Shown: positions 26,483 to 37,087 of the stretch, piece after piece
Layout of the letters: every line of letters starts with the position of its first letter
How positions within the stretch are numbered: position 1 is the first letter of the stretch
Origin: Kribbella caucasensis
GTDB taxonomy: Bacteria; Actinomycetota; Actinomycetes; Propionibacteriales; Kribbellaceae
DNA: 64,000 nucleotides
NCBI RefSeq assembly: GCF_004361855.1
Contig: NZ_SNWQ01000005.1
Coordinates: 165,610-229,609, forward strand
Reading direction: 5' to 3'
The notes under the pieces: generated by a model
Databases searched by the model: none
Told to the model about the DNA's origin: nothing
What the model saw: only the letters and a program-made list of their open reading frames with translations
Made by a program: the position numbers and the translations under genes

Positions 26483-28018
26483 ATGAACTTGAGTCGCCGC
26501 CAGCTCTTGGCCGCATCCACCGCCGCGAGTGCATCGCTCGCCCTGCCCGGCGTCGCCGCCGCCACAACCACCGCCTCGCCGTCCGTCGTCCGCCGCGACC
26601 GTCCCGGCCTGCCGTCCGGGATCGCGACCGGCGATGTGACGTCGCAGTCCGCGATCGTCTGGTCCCGGACCGACCGCCGCGCCCGGCTGGTCGTCGACCT
26701 GACCAGTCACGGCCGGTTCGACAAGGCGATCCGGTTGCGCGGGCCGATCACCGGGCCCGACGCCGACTTCACCGCGCAGCTGCCGTTGCGAGGTCTGCGC
26801 CCGGGCCAGCAGTACGACTACCGCGTCGCGTTCGAGGACGAGTACGGCCGCCGGGGTGAGACGCAGACCGGATCGTTCAGTACGCCGGGCCGCAACCGGG
26901 GCGTGAGCTTCGTCTGGACCGGTGACACGGCCGGTCAGGGCTGGGGGATCAACCCGGACTTCGGCGGCATGATCGCGTACAAGGCGATGCACGACACGCG
27001 GCCCGACTTCTTCCTGCACTCCGGCGACAACATCTACGCCGACGGACCGCTGCAGGCCGAGGTGGTACTTGCCGACGGCACCGTCTGGAAGAACGTGGTG
27101 ACCGAGGAGGTCGCCAAGGTCGCCGAGACGCTCGCGGAGTACCGGGGCCGGTACAAGTACAACCTGCTCGACGACAACGTGCGCGCGTTCAACGCCGACG
27201 TGCCGATCGTCAGCCAGTGGGACGACCACGAGACGGTCAACAACTGGTACCCCGGCGAGATCCTGACCGACACCCGGTACACCGAGAAGCGGGTCGACGT
27301 ACTGGCCGCGCGGGCTCGTCAGGCGTTCCTGGAGTACCTGCCGATGGAGCACCCCGGCGGCCGGGACCGGATCTACCGCAAGGTCAGCTACGGCCCGCTG
27401 CTCGACGTCTTCTGCCTCGACATGCGGACGTACCGGGACAAGAACCCGGCACCGGGCGTCGCCGGTGACGTCGCGATCCTCGGCGAGGAGCAGGCGAACT
27501 GGCTGGTTCGTGAGGTCGCGGCCTCGAAGGCGACCTGGAAGGTGATCGCCAGCGACATGCCGATCGGCCTGCTCGTCCCGGACGGTACCGAGATCGAGGC
27601 GGTCGCCAACGGCCTGGCCGGCGCGCCGGGTGGTCGCGAGCACGAGATCGCCTGGGTGCTGAGCCAGTTCAAGCGGCGCAAGGTCCGCAACACGATCTGG
27701 CTGACCGCCGACGTGCACTACTGCGCGGCGCACCACTACGACCCGTCCCGCGCCGCGTTCACCGACTTCGACCCGTTCTGGGAGATCGTCGCCGGCCCGA
27801 TCAACGCCGGCACGTTCGGGCCGAACACGCTCGACCCGACGTTCGGCCCGAAGCTCGAGTTCGTGAAGGCCGCCGACTTCCCGAACCAGCCGCCCAGCGA
27901 CGGCAACCAGTTCTTCGGCCACGTCGAGATCGACCCGCGGACCGAGGTCTTCACCACCTCGCTGCGCGACCTGTACGGGAAGGTCCTTTGGAGCAAGGAC
28001 CTGAACCCGGCCCACTGA
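26483..28018 (+). CDS. phoD: PhoD-type alkaline phosphatase/phosphodiesterase, Tat-exported
   Basis: An exported calcium/iron-dependent enzyme that releases phosphate from phosphomono- and diesters, typically under phosphate starvation. It has 511 residues. NLSRRQLLAASTAASASLALPG is a twin-arginine signal (shown in part: SRRQLLA), cleaved near residue 28. An N-terminal beta domain (SGIATGDVTSQSAIVWSRT) is followed by the metallophosphatase core with FVWTGDTAGQGWG, FFLHSGDNIYADGP, SQWDDHE and the late WLTADVHYCAAHHY. ATG 26483 has no Shine-Dalgarno but lies 8 bases after a -10 and behind a PHO box, which supports this start over the longer open frame. Confidence 0.94.
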   Translation: MNLSRRQLLAASTAASASLALPGVAAATTTASPSVVRRDRPGLPSGIATGDVTSQSAIVWSRTDRRARLVVDLTSHGRFDKAIRLRGPITGPDADFTAQLPLRGLRPGQQYDYRVAFEDEYGRRGETQTGSFSTPGRNRGVSFVWTGDTAGQGWGINPDFGGMIAYKAMHDTRPDFFLHSGDNIYADGPLQAEVVLADGTVWKNVVTEEVAKVAETLAEYRGRYKYNLLDDNVRAFNADVPIVSQWDDHETVNNWYPGEILTDTRYTEKRVDVLAARARQAFLEYLPMEHPGGRDRIYRKVSYGPLLDVFCLDMRTYRDKNPAPGVAGDVAILGEEQANWLVREVAASKATWKVIASDMPIGLLVPDGTEIEAVANGLAGAPGGREHEIAWVLSQFKRRKVRNTIWLTADVHYCAAHHYDPSRAAFTDFDPFWEIVAGPINAGTFGPNTLDPTFGPKLEFVKAADFPNQPPSDGNQFFGHVEIDPRTEVFTTSLRDLYGKVLWSKDLNPAH

Positions 28019-28032
28019 CCATCTCTGGGGAA

Positions 28033-28102
28033 ACGTCCCACTCACCGAGGCCCCGGCGCCTGTGCGGGATGCCGCCCACCGGCGGCCCGGTGAGTGGGAC
28101 GT
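28033..28102 (+). terminator. Long-stem inverted repeat after phoD
   Basis: Perfect 15-bp arms ACGTCCCACTCACCG (28033-28047) and 28088-28102, separated by 40 bp, starting 15 bases after the phoD stop. It may terminate phoD transcription before the next gene. Confidence 0.6.
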
Positions 28103-28155
28103 GCGGTACGAAAAACGGTCGCCCGAGGGGTTGGGCTCGGGGATAGGTTGTCCCC

Positions 28156-30210
28156 ATGTATCCCGAGAGCCGCCGCGGCGATATAGCGGAGACCTTGCAC
28201 GGCCGCCGGATCGCCGATCCGTACCGCTGGCTGGAGGATCCGGACTCGACGGAGACCAAGGACTGGGTGAGCCGGCAGAACGCGTTCACCGAAGCCGAGC
28301 TGGCGAGCTACCCCGAGCGGGCCTGGTTCCAGCGGACGATGACGGCGATCCTGGCCCGCCCGCGAGCCGGCGTACCGGTGAAGAAGTCGGGCTGGTACTT
28401 CGTCGGCCGCAACGACGGCACCCAGGCACAGGACGTCGTGTACGTCGCGGACTCGTTGCCCGGGCTGCTCGAAGGCGGCCGGGTGCTGATCGACCCGAAC
28501 AAGTTGTCCGACGGCGGCACCGACTCGCTCGGCAGCTTCACCGTGAGCCCCGACGGACAGCACTTCGCGTACGGGATCAACGAGAGCGGCAGCGACTGGA
28601 TCACCTTCCGGCTGCTCGAGGTCGCCACCGGGGCCGAGGTCGATGATGTGGTGACGGAGGCCAAGTTCTGTGTGGCGACCTGGCTGCCCGACTCATCGGC
28701 GTACCTGTATGTGCACTACCCGTCCAGTGGGCGCAGCGAAGGCACGGAGACGCAGGCGCTCGGGATCGCGGAGCTGAAGCTGCACCGGATCGGCACGCCG
28801 CAGTCCGAGGACGAGCTGATCGTGCGGATGCCGGAGAACGAGCGGTTCTACCTCGACGTGGAGATCTCCGACGACGACCGGTACGCCGTACTGCACATCT
28901 TCGAGGGCACCGATCCGCGCACCCGGCTGTGGCTCTACCCGATCGAGGGCAGCGCGCTCGGCGAGCCGGTCAAGGTGATCGACGAGTTCGCCTATGAGGC
29001 GTTGTTCGTCCGGATGCATGGCGATCGGCTGGTCCTGCGCACCGATCGCGACACCCCGCGCGGCCGGGTGGTGAGCAGCTCCCTGACCGCCGATTTCGTC
29101 GACCTGATCCCGGAGGGTGAAGGGGCTCTACTGGAAGCGCGCGGGACCGAGACCGGCCTCGCGACCGTCACCGTCGTGGACGCGCAACCCGTCCTCACCC
29201 TGTACGACCTGGACGGCGGCAACCCTCGCGTCGCCGACCTGCGTGGCGGCGGCATCGTCGGCATCAACGCGAGCCCCAAACACGACGAGGTCTTCGTCGG
29301 CTTCTCGTCCACCACCGACCCGACCCTCTCGTACGTCGTGTCGGCGGCCTCCGGATCGGTCCGCGCGCTGCCGGAGCTGGTGCCGTCCGGCGGAACGGGC
29401 TTCACTTCACCGGAGGTCACCGTGACCCGCCGGATCGAGCCCGGCCGCGAGGTCCCGTACTTCGTGATCTCGCGCGCGGACCTGGACCTCAACGAACCGC
29501 GGCCGACGCTGATGTACGGGTACGGCGGCTTCCGCATCCCGATCTTCGCGGACTACAAGCCGGGCTGGCCCGGATGGCTCGCGGCCGGGGGAGTGCTGGT
29601 GATCGCCAACCTCCGCGGCGGCGGCGAATACGGCGCCGCCTGGCATGACGACGGCCGGCTGAAGAACAAGCAGAACGTGTTCGACGACTTCATCGCCGTT
29701 GGCGAGCATCTGGTCAAGTCGAAGGTGACGACGCCGCAGCAGTTGGCGATCCACGGCCGCTCCAACGGCGGCCTCCTTGTTGGCGCGGTGATGGCGCAGC
29801 GCCCGGACCTCTTCGCCGCGGCGCTTCCCGGCGTCGGCGTACTGGACATGCTCCGCTTCCACCTCTTCACGGTCGGTGCCGGCTGGGCGTCGGACTTCGG
29901 GCTGCCGAGTGACCCATTGCAGTTCGAGGATCTGCTCGCCTACTCCCCGCTCCACAACCTTCGCGATGGCACGGAGTACCCGGCAACCCTGGTCGTCACC
30001 GGCGACCACGATGACCGGGTCGTCCCGTTGCACAGCCACAAGTTCATCGCGGCCCTCCAGCAAGCCCAGGTTGCCGACGCCCCGGTCTTGACCCGTATCG
30101 AGGTCGACACCGGCCACGGCTTCGGCAAACCCGCCGCCATGATCGCCTCGGAATGGGCCGACCTGCTGGCGTTCGCCGCCCACCACACAGGCCTGGACCC
30201 GACTTCCTAG
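28156..30210 (+). CDS. Prolyl oligopeptidase family serine peptidase (S9A)
   Basis: A cytoplasmic post-proline cleaving peptidase acting on short peptides. The 684-residue protein has the beta-propeller in the first two thirds (blocks such as GSFTVSPDGQHFAYGINESG and HDEVFVGFSSTTDP) and the C-terminal alpha/beta hydrolase domain. That domain has the family signature YGYGGFRIP, LRGGGEYG, the catalytic Ser536 in HGRSNGGLL, the Asp in GDHDDRVVPLHS and the His654 in DTGHGFGKP. There is no signal peptide. TAGGTT (28144-28149) six bases before the ATG suggests a leaderless transcript. Confidence 0.95.
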   Translation: MYPESRRGDIAETLHGRRIADPYRWLEDPDSTETKDWVSRQNAFTEAELASYPERAWFQRTMTAILARPRAGVPVKKSGWYFVGRNDGTQAQDVVYVADSLPGLLEGGRVLIDPNKLSDGGTDSLGSFTVSPDGQHFAYGINESGSDWITFRLLEVATGAEVDDVVTEAKFCVATWLPDSSAYLYVHYPSSGRSEGTETQALGIAELKLHRIGTPQSEDELIVRMPENERFYLDVEISDDDRYAVLHIFEGTDPRTRLWLYPIEGSALGEPVKVIDEFAYEALFVRMHGDRLVLRTDRDTPRGRVVSSSLTADFVDLIPEGEGALLEARGTETGLATVTVVDAQPVLTLYDLDGGNPRVADLRGGGIVGINASPKHDEVFVGFSSTTDPTLSYVVSAASGSVRALPELVPSGGTGFTSPEVTVTRRIEPGREVPYFVISRADLDLNEPRPTLMYGYGGFRIPIFADYKPGWPGWLAAGGVLVIANLRGGGEYGAAWHDDGRLKNKQNVFDDFIAVGEHLVKSKVTTPQQLAIHGRSNGGLLVGAVMAQRPDLFAAALPGVGVLDMLRFHLFTVGAGWASDFGLPSDPLQFEDLLAYSPLHNLRDGTEYPATLVVTGDHDDRVVPLHSHKFIAALQQAQVADAPVLTRIEVDTGHGFGKPAAMIASEWADLLAFAAHHTGLDPTS

Positions 30211-30371
30211 ATCCACGCCCCGGGCGATTCACCGCTGTGTGGACGCGCACCTGCAGGCGTCAGCCGCTCACCACGCAGGCGTGTGTCCGCACCACTCACC
30301 AACCCTGTTCTTGACAGCCTCGCCGAGCGGTGGGTCGGCCTGTTCCAGGGGTTTGGTTGAGTGCTGGAGGT

Positions 30372-31739
30372 TCACCAGATGTGCGGTGCCTCGAGGTCGC
30401 GGGGGTCGTTCGTGGGCTGGCAGCCGTGGGCGGACTCCTCGTACTGCGTGCGCGGGCCGCTCGTGGCGAGGGTGCGCACGGCGGCGACGAGGCGGTCGAC
30501 GTGTTCGCGGGTCGTGCCGAGGCCGAGGCTCGCGCGGACGGCCGTACCGTTCTCGGGGGAGTCCTCGAGCAGGCGACCGACCAACGGGTGCGCGCAGAAC
30601 TTGCCGTCCCGCACACCGATTCCGTACTCCGCCGACAGCGCGGCCGACACGAGGGTCGAACTCACGTTGTCGACGGTGAAACAGACGGTGCCGACGCGAT
30701 CCGCGTCCTCGCCGAAGATCGAGTAGGTGGTCACTCCAGGGAGCTGCGCAAGACCGGTCCGGAGCCGGGCGAGCAGGCTGCGCTCGTGCTGCTCGATCGC
30801 GTCGCGGTGCTTGGCAATCGCCGCACACGCCGCGGCCAGCGCGATCGCACCGATGACGTTGGGGGAGCCGCCCTCGTGCCGGGCCGGGCCGTCGTTCCAC
30901 ACGGTCGCGTCGGTGGAGACCGATGCGGTCGCGCCGCCGCCGTACAGGTAGGGGTCGGCCTCGTTCAGCCAGTCTGCGCGGCCGATCAGGGCACCCGCGC
31001 CGTACGGGGCGTAGAGCTTGTGACCGCTGAGTGCGACCCAGTCGACGTCGAGCTCGGCGATGTCGACCGGACGGTGCGGCGCGAGCTGGGCGGCGTCTAG
31101 GCAGATCCGCGCACCGTGGGCGCGCGCGACGGCGGCGAGCTCGGCGATCGGGAAGATCTCGCCGGTGACGTTGGACGCGCCGGTCACGACGACCAGCCGC
31201 GGACCCTCGGGCGCCTGGCGGAGCGCGTCGGCGACCGACGTGACCGCGTTGGTGGGGGAGGTGGGCGCCGCGAGCCGGATCGTGCGCTCGGTCGGCCACG
31301 GGAGGAGCGCGGCGTGGTGCTCGGACTCGAACACGATCACAGTCGCGTTAGCCGGGACCGCACGGGCCAGCAGGTTGAGGGCGTCGGTGGTCTGACGGGT
31401 GAAGATCACCTGGTCGTCCTCGCGCGCGCCGACGAACTCGTGCACCTGCTTACGGGCCCGCTCGTACCACTGGGTGGTGATCCGGGAGGCGTACCCGTTC
31501 CCGCGGTGCACCGACGCGTACGACGGCAGGGCGGCCTCGACCGCGGCTCGCACCGACTCCAGACACGGCGCGCTGGCCCCGTGGTCGAAGTTGGCGTAGT
31601 CCGTCACGCGACCGTCGGCCAACGGTACCAACAGGTCGGCGCCGACCGTGGCGGGGATGCTGCCGGTGCTGAACCGCGCGATCGCCGGCCGCGGGGTGAC
31701 GGTTGCGTTGGCAGGCTCGAGGATGGACAGGATCGACAT
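30372..31739 (-). CDS. Class V aminotransferase / cysteine desulfurase-like PLP enzyme
   Basis: A 455-residue PLP enzyme related to NifS/IscS/SufS and isopenicillin N epimerase. Visible features are the opening YANFDHGASAPC, HRGNGYASR, FTRQTTDALNLL, ASNVTGEIFPI, the cofactor Asp/Gln pair in CLDAAQLAPH, and the PLP Lys in VALSGHKLYAPYGAGAL. The C-terminal half has HEGGSPNVIG. Cysteine desulfurase or Cys/Met-related lyase is the likely activity. The frame is open to 31859, but that extension is the antisense of nothing coding: it is the translated SAM-IV riboswitch. ATG 31739 with GGGAG in front is the start. Control by S-adenosylmethionine indicates a role in sulfur metabolism. Confidence 0.9.
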   Translation of the reverse strand: MSILSILEPANATVTPRPAIARFSTGSIPATVGADLLVPLADGRVTDYANFDHGASAPCLESVRAAVEAALPSYASVHRGNGYASRITTQWYERARKQVHEFVGAREDDQVIFTRQTTDALNLLARAVPANATVIVFESEHHAALLPWPTERTIRLAAPTSPTNAVTSVADALRQAPEGPRLVVVTGASNVTGEIFPIAELAAVARAHGARICLDAAQLAPHRPVDIAELDVDWVALSGHKLYAPYGAGALIGRADWLNEADPYLYGGGATASVSTDATVWNDGPARHEGGSPNVIGAIALAAACAAIAKHRDAIEQHERSLLARLRTGLAQLPGVTTYSIFGEDADRVGTVCFTVDNVSSTLVSAALSAEYGIGVRDGKFCAHPLVGRLLEDSPENGTAVRASLGLGTTREHVDRLVAAVRTLATSGPRTQYEESAHGCQPTNDPRDLEAPHIW

Positions 31740-31751
31740 GTTGGCTCCCGG

Positions 31752-31867
31752 GAAGTCCGCACTTGCCGAACGGGGTATCCGCACGGCCTGGTCCTCACCC
31801 GGGGCACCCCACCGCGGAGGAGGGTTGCCGGCCAGCAAGCCGGGGCTTCGCGCTGACACTCATGACC
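31752..31867 (-). promoter_or_regulatory. SAM-IV riboswitch
   Basis: Read on the minus strand from 31867, the leader begins GGTCATGAGTGTCAGCG and contains AAGCCCCGGCTTGCTGGC, CGGCAACCCTCC, GCGGTGGGGTGCCCCGGGTGA and the closing GGACCAGG, then the CGGCAAGTGCGGAC pseudoknot-type element. This order and near identity match the actinobacterial SAM-IV class, which binds S-adenosylmethionine and lowers expression of sulfur-metabolism genes. The aptamer core is 31790-31867. It ends 12 bases before the aminotransferase start and would control access to the GGGAG ribosome site or transcription elongation. Confidence 0.93.
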
Positions 31868-31995
31868 TGCCGAAGACCGTAGCCAAAGGGACGCTCGTCG
31901 CGCCAGCAGCAATCTCACTAAATGAGACTTCGCGACGCATCATGAGACACGACCCCGTTGGCGCGGCGTCTTCGGGGCTGAGGCAGGATGCGGCA

Positions 31996-32514
31996 ATGAC
32001 ATGGATCGCGCCCGAGGTCGAACGTCCGGACGGCTCGCTGGTCGCCCCCGAGCACGAACTGCTCGCCGGCTACCTGAACTTCTACCGGACCACTCTGCTC
32101 TACAAATGCGCCGGTCTGACCGCGGACCAGTTGGCCGAGCGGCCGTCACCGCCGTCCAACCTGTCGCTCCTTGGCCTGATCCGGCACCTGACCAAGGTCG
32201 AGCGCATCTGGTTCCGCATCCACTTCGCGACTGGCACCCCGGCCGAGCCGCTTTTCGCCCCCGAACTGGGCAAGGACGCCGACTTCGACCTGATCGACCC
32301 GGCCCACGCCGAATCGGAGTACGAGGGCCTGATCGCCGAGTGGAAGCTGTCCGACGAAGCAGCCGCCGACCACAGCCTGGACGACCGCTTCACCTTCAAC
32401 GGCACCGAATCCACGCTCCGGATGATCTACATCCACCTGATCGGCGAATACGCCCGCCACTGCGGCCACGCCGACCTCCTCCGAGAACACCTGGACGGCA
32501 CCACCGGCGCCTGA
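31996..32514 (+). CDS. DinB-family protein (DUF664)
   Basis: A 172-residue DinB-like protein, putative thiol S-transferase fold. The LLAGYLNFYRTTLLYKCAGLT opening, LSLLGLIRHLTKVERIWFR with a metal-type His near residue 60, and the C-terminal MIYIHLIGEYARHCGHADLLRE (two further His ligands) are the family pattern. It is the second DinB-type gene in the window (the other is at 8507) but belongs to the DUF664 branch. ATG 31996 has GGCAGGA about 7 bases upstream; the frame is open further left but that part overlaps the riboswitch region. Confidence 0.88.
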   Translation: MTWIAPEVERPDGSLVAPEHELLAGYLNFYRTTLLYKCAGLTADQLAERPSPPSNLSLLGLIRHLTKVERIWFRIHFATGTPAEPLFAPELGKDADFDLIDPAHAESEYEGLIAEWKLSDEAAADHSLDDRFTFNGTESTLRMIYIHLIGEYARHCGHADLLREHLDGTTGA

Positions 32515-32656
32515 CCCAGGGCCGACCTTCCGGCCCTACGGCCGTGCCGTTCACCCTCGCTCGCCAGCTGGCACGTCGCCCGACTGCGGAGGCTTGGTAG
32601 TGGAGTGGCGAGGCTGTGACGCTACGGATGGGGCGGCGTGATCGGCGTGTGACACG

Positions 32657-32685
32657 TGTGACTCGAGTGGTCCTCGGGGTAGCCT
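32657..32685 (+). promoter_or_regulatory. Promoter of ftsK, leaderless arrangement
   Basis: TGTGAC (32657-32662) and TAGCCT (32680-32685) with a 17-base spacer. TAGCCT ends 7 bases before the ftsK ATG, with no Shine-Dalgarno between. Confidence 0.6.
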
Positions 32686-32692
32686 GCTAGAC

Positions 32693-35310
<2,618 letters not shown>

Positions 35311-35314
<4 letters not shown>

Positions 35315-36174
35315 CCGTGACCGCCCACAGCACGATGCCCCGATCCGGTCGGCACGAGCCCGACCGGCCCGAGAGCGGTGCCTACGAGGACAGTCCGAAC
35401 GAGCCCCGCCGCCCCGCGCGCGACTCCCACGGACCCGGTAACGGCGCACCCGCCAACAACGCACGTGGCAGCGGCGTACGCGGCGATGGTGGAGCCGACA
35501 ACGGTGCAACCGACAGCGGCGCACCCACCAACCGCGGACCCGTCCGTAGTGGACCCGTCCGCGGTGGAGCCGGCAGCGGTGGGGGCGTTCGGGTTGTGGA
35601 GAGCGTTCCGTACGAGACTGCCTTTGACGTGGCTGGGTTCGAGGTCGAGCCGGATGGGGTGGCGCAGGAGTTCACCATCCGCTCATCGCAGAAGGTGCAC
35701 GGCGGCCTCGCGGTCGGCGCTGCACTGGTGGCGATCGGCTTCGCGGCCTCGGCATCGACCACCCCGACCGGCGTACTGCGCTGGATCGGCGCGGCCGCGT
35801 TCGCCGTACTGGCGGTGATCTGTGCCCGGGCTCTGACGGTCGGGGACATGCTGGTCGCCGACCAGGTCGGGATCCGGCTGCGGATCCGGGACGAGTGGAT
35901 CGGCACCCGCTGGGAAGAAATCGAGGAGGTGACCGTACTGCGTCGCCGCCATCCGCTCGACGACGGACGGATCGCGGTGCATCTGGTAGACCCGGGGCCG
36001 GTGCTGAGCACCATGTCGGCCGCGACGCGCAAGACCACGGACGCGAACCGGCGATTGACGGGCTCGTCACTCGCGGTACCGTTCGGGTTGACGGCCAGAC
36101 CGTCGAACGGGGAAGTGGTACAGGCGTTACACATGCTGGCGGATGCCAGGTGTCCTGTGCGGGAACAGCTCTGA
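35311..36174 (+). CDS. Two-TM membrane protein with PH-like C-terminus
   Basis: A 287-residue protein. The first 90 residues are low-complexity Gly/Asn/Ala/Pro (for example SGAPTNRGPVRSGPVRGG) and likely disordered. Two membrane segments follow (VHGGLAVGAALVAIGFAA and WIGAAAFAVLAVICARAL). After them comes a bacterial PH-like soluble part (GIRLRIRDEWIGTRWEEIEEVTVL) with a typical DPGP / LAVPFGLTA ending. The GTG start overlaps the ftsK stop, so it is translated with ftsK. Its position in the ftsK-rodZ block suggests an envelope or division role, not proven. Confidence 0.8.
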
Positions 36175-36201
36175 TCTTTCCGTGACCCCGTCGGCTCAAG
36201 G

Positions 36202-36223
36202 CCGTTGACTGTGATGTCAACGG
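36202..36223 (+). promoter_or_regulatory. Inverted repeat upstream of the RodZ-like gene
   Basis: CCGTTGAC (36202-36209) and GTCAACGG (36216-36223) form an 8-bp perfect inverted repeat around a TTGACT (-35 like). It is 40 bp upstream of the RodZ-like start and could be an operator. Confidence 0.4.
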
Positions 36224-36262
36224 ATCCGAGCAGTGTGCAGACGGTGGAGAGGCGGTGGGGAC

Positions 36263-37015
36263 GTGAGCATCGGCAGCGAGCTCACGGCGGCCCGCGAACG
36301 GGCTGACATGACGATCGAGCAGTTGAGCGCCGCGACCAGGATCAGAACCGGCTTGCTCGTCGCCATGGAGGCCGATGACTTCTCCCGCTGCGGCGGCAAC
36401 TTCTACGCCCGCGGCCACATTCGCTCCATCGCCCGGGTGGTCAAGGCCGACCCGGCCCCCCTGCTGGCCGCGTTCGACGAGGAGCACCAGCCGGCAGAGC
36501 CCGATCGCGGCCGACGCGAGGAGCGCGCAGAGCTGAAGACGCCCACTCTGCACCCGGCGCGTCCGCGTTGGCCCCTCGTGCTCGGTGCGATCCTGGTCGG
36601 CCTGATGGGGTGGGGAATGGTCCGCCTGTTCACGCTCCCCAGCGATGTCGAGGCGAACGCGTCCCGCACCACCCCGACCGTCGCGGTCACCACACCGACG
36701 CCCAAGGCCCCGGTCGCCAAACCACCGCCGAAGTCGGCGACCAAACCCAAGGCCCCCGTCTCCAACCGCGTGGTCGTGAGCCTCAAAGCCACCCGCGACG
36801 GCTCGTACGTCACCTTGCGGAACTTCCACGGCCTCCGTCTCTTCCAGGGCCTCCTCGGCCCCGGCTCCACCCAGACCGTGACCTACCCCGGCTCGATCCG
36901 CGTCAGCCTCGGCGTCCCCGGCAACATCTTGGTCTTCGTCAACGGCAAACAGATCCAGCCCAAGACGGCCCGCTTCATGATCACCCCCACCGGCGCCATC
37001 CAGAAGGCCACCTGA
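36263..37015 (+). CDS. RodZ-like protein (HTH + TM + DUF4115)
   Basis: A 250-residue bitopic membrane protein. Residues 3-70 form an HTH_25-type domain (SIGSELTAARERADMTIEQLSAATRIR in two parts). One membrane segment follows (WPLVLGAILVGLMGWGMV, about 112-130), then a Pro/Thr/Lys-rich periplasmic linker and a DUF4115 beta domain (VVSLKATRDGSYVTLRN, then the GNILVFVNGKQ strand). RodZ organises the cell-wall elongation machinery in rods; actinobacterial homologues are less studied. GTG 36263 is selected because GGTGGGG precedes it and because the HTH then starts at residue 2. It is followed by rimO. Confidence 0.87.
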   Translation: MSIGSELTAARERADMTIEQLSAATRIRTGLLVAMEADDFSRCGGNFYARGHIRSIARVVKADPAPLLAAFDEEHQPAEPDRGRREERAELKTPTLHPARPRWPLVLGAILVGLMGWGMVRLFTLPSDVEANASRTTPTVAVTTPTPKAPVAKPPPKSATKPKAPVSNRVVVSLKATRDGSYVTLRNFHGLRLFQGLLGPGSTQTVTYPGSIRVSLGVPGNILVFVNGKQIQPKTARFMITPTGAIQKAT

Positions 37016-37087
37016 CGTCCCCAGCGGCAGGGCGGCTGGATTGGGCTCGGTTTCTGCGGGGGAGACGGAGCAGTCATACTCGGAGTG

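Noticed and set aside
31740-31859. A 40-residue N-terminal extension of the class V aminotransferase
   Set aside because: It is the translated SAM-IV aptamer; the real start has a good ribosome site at 31739.
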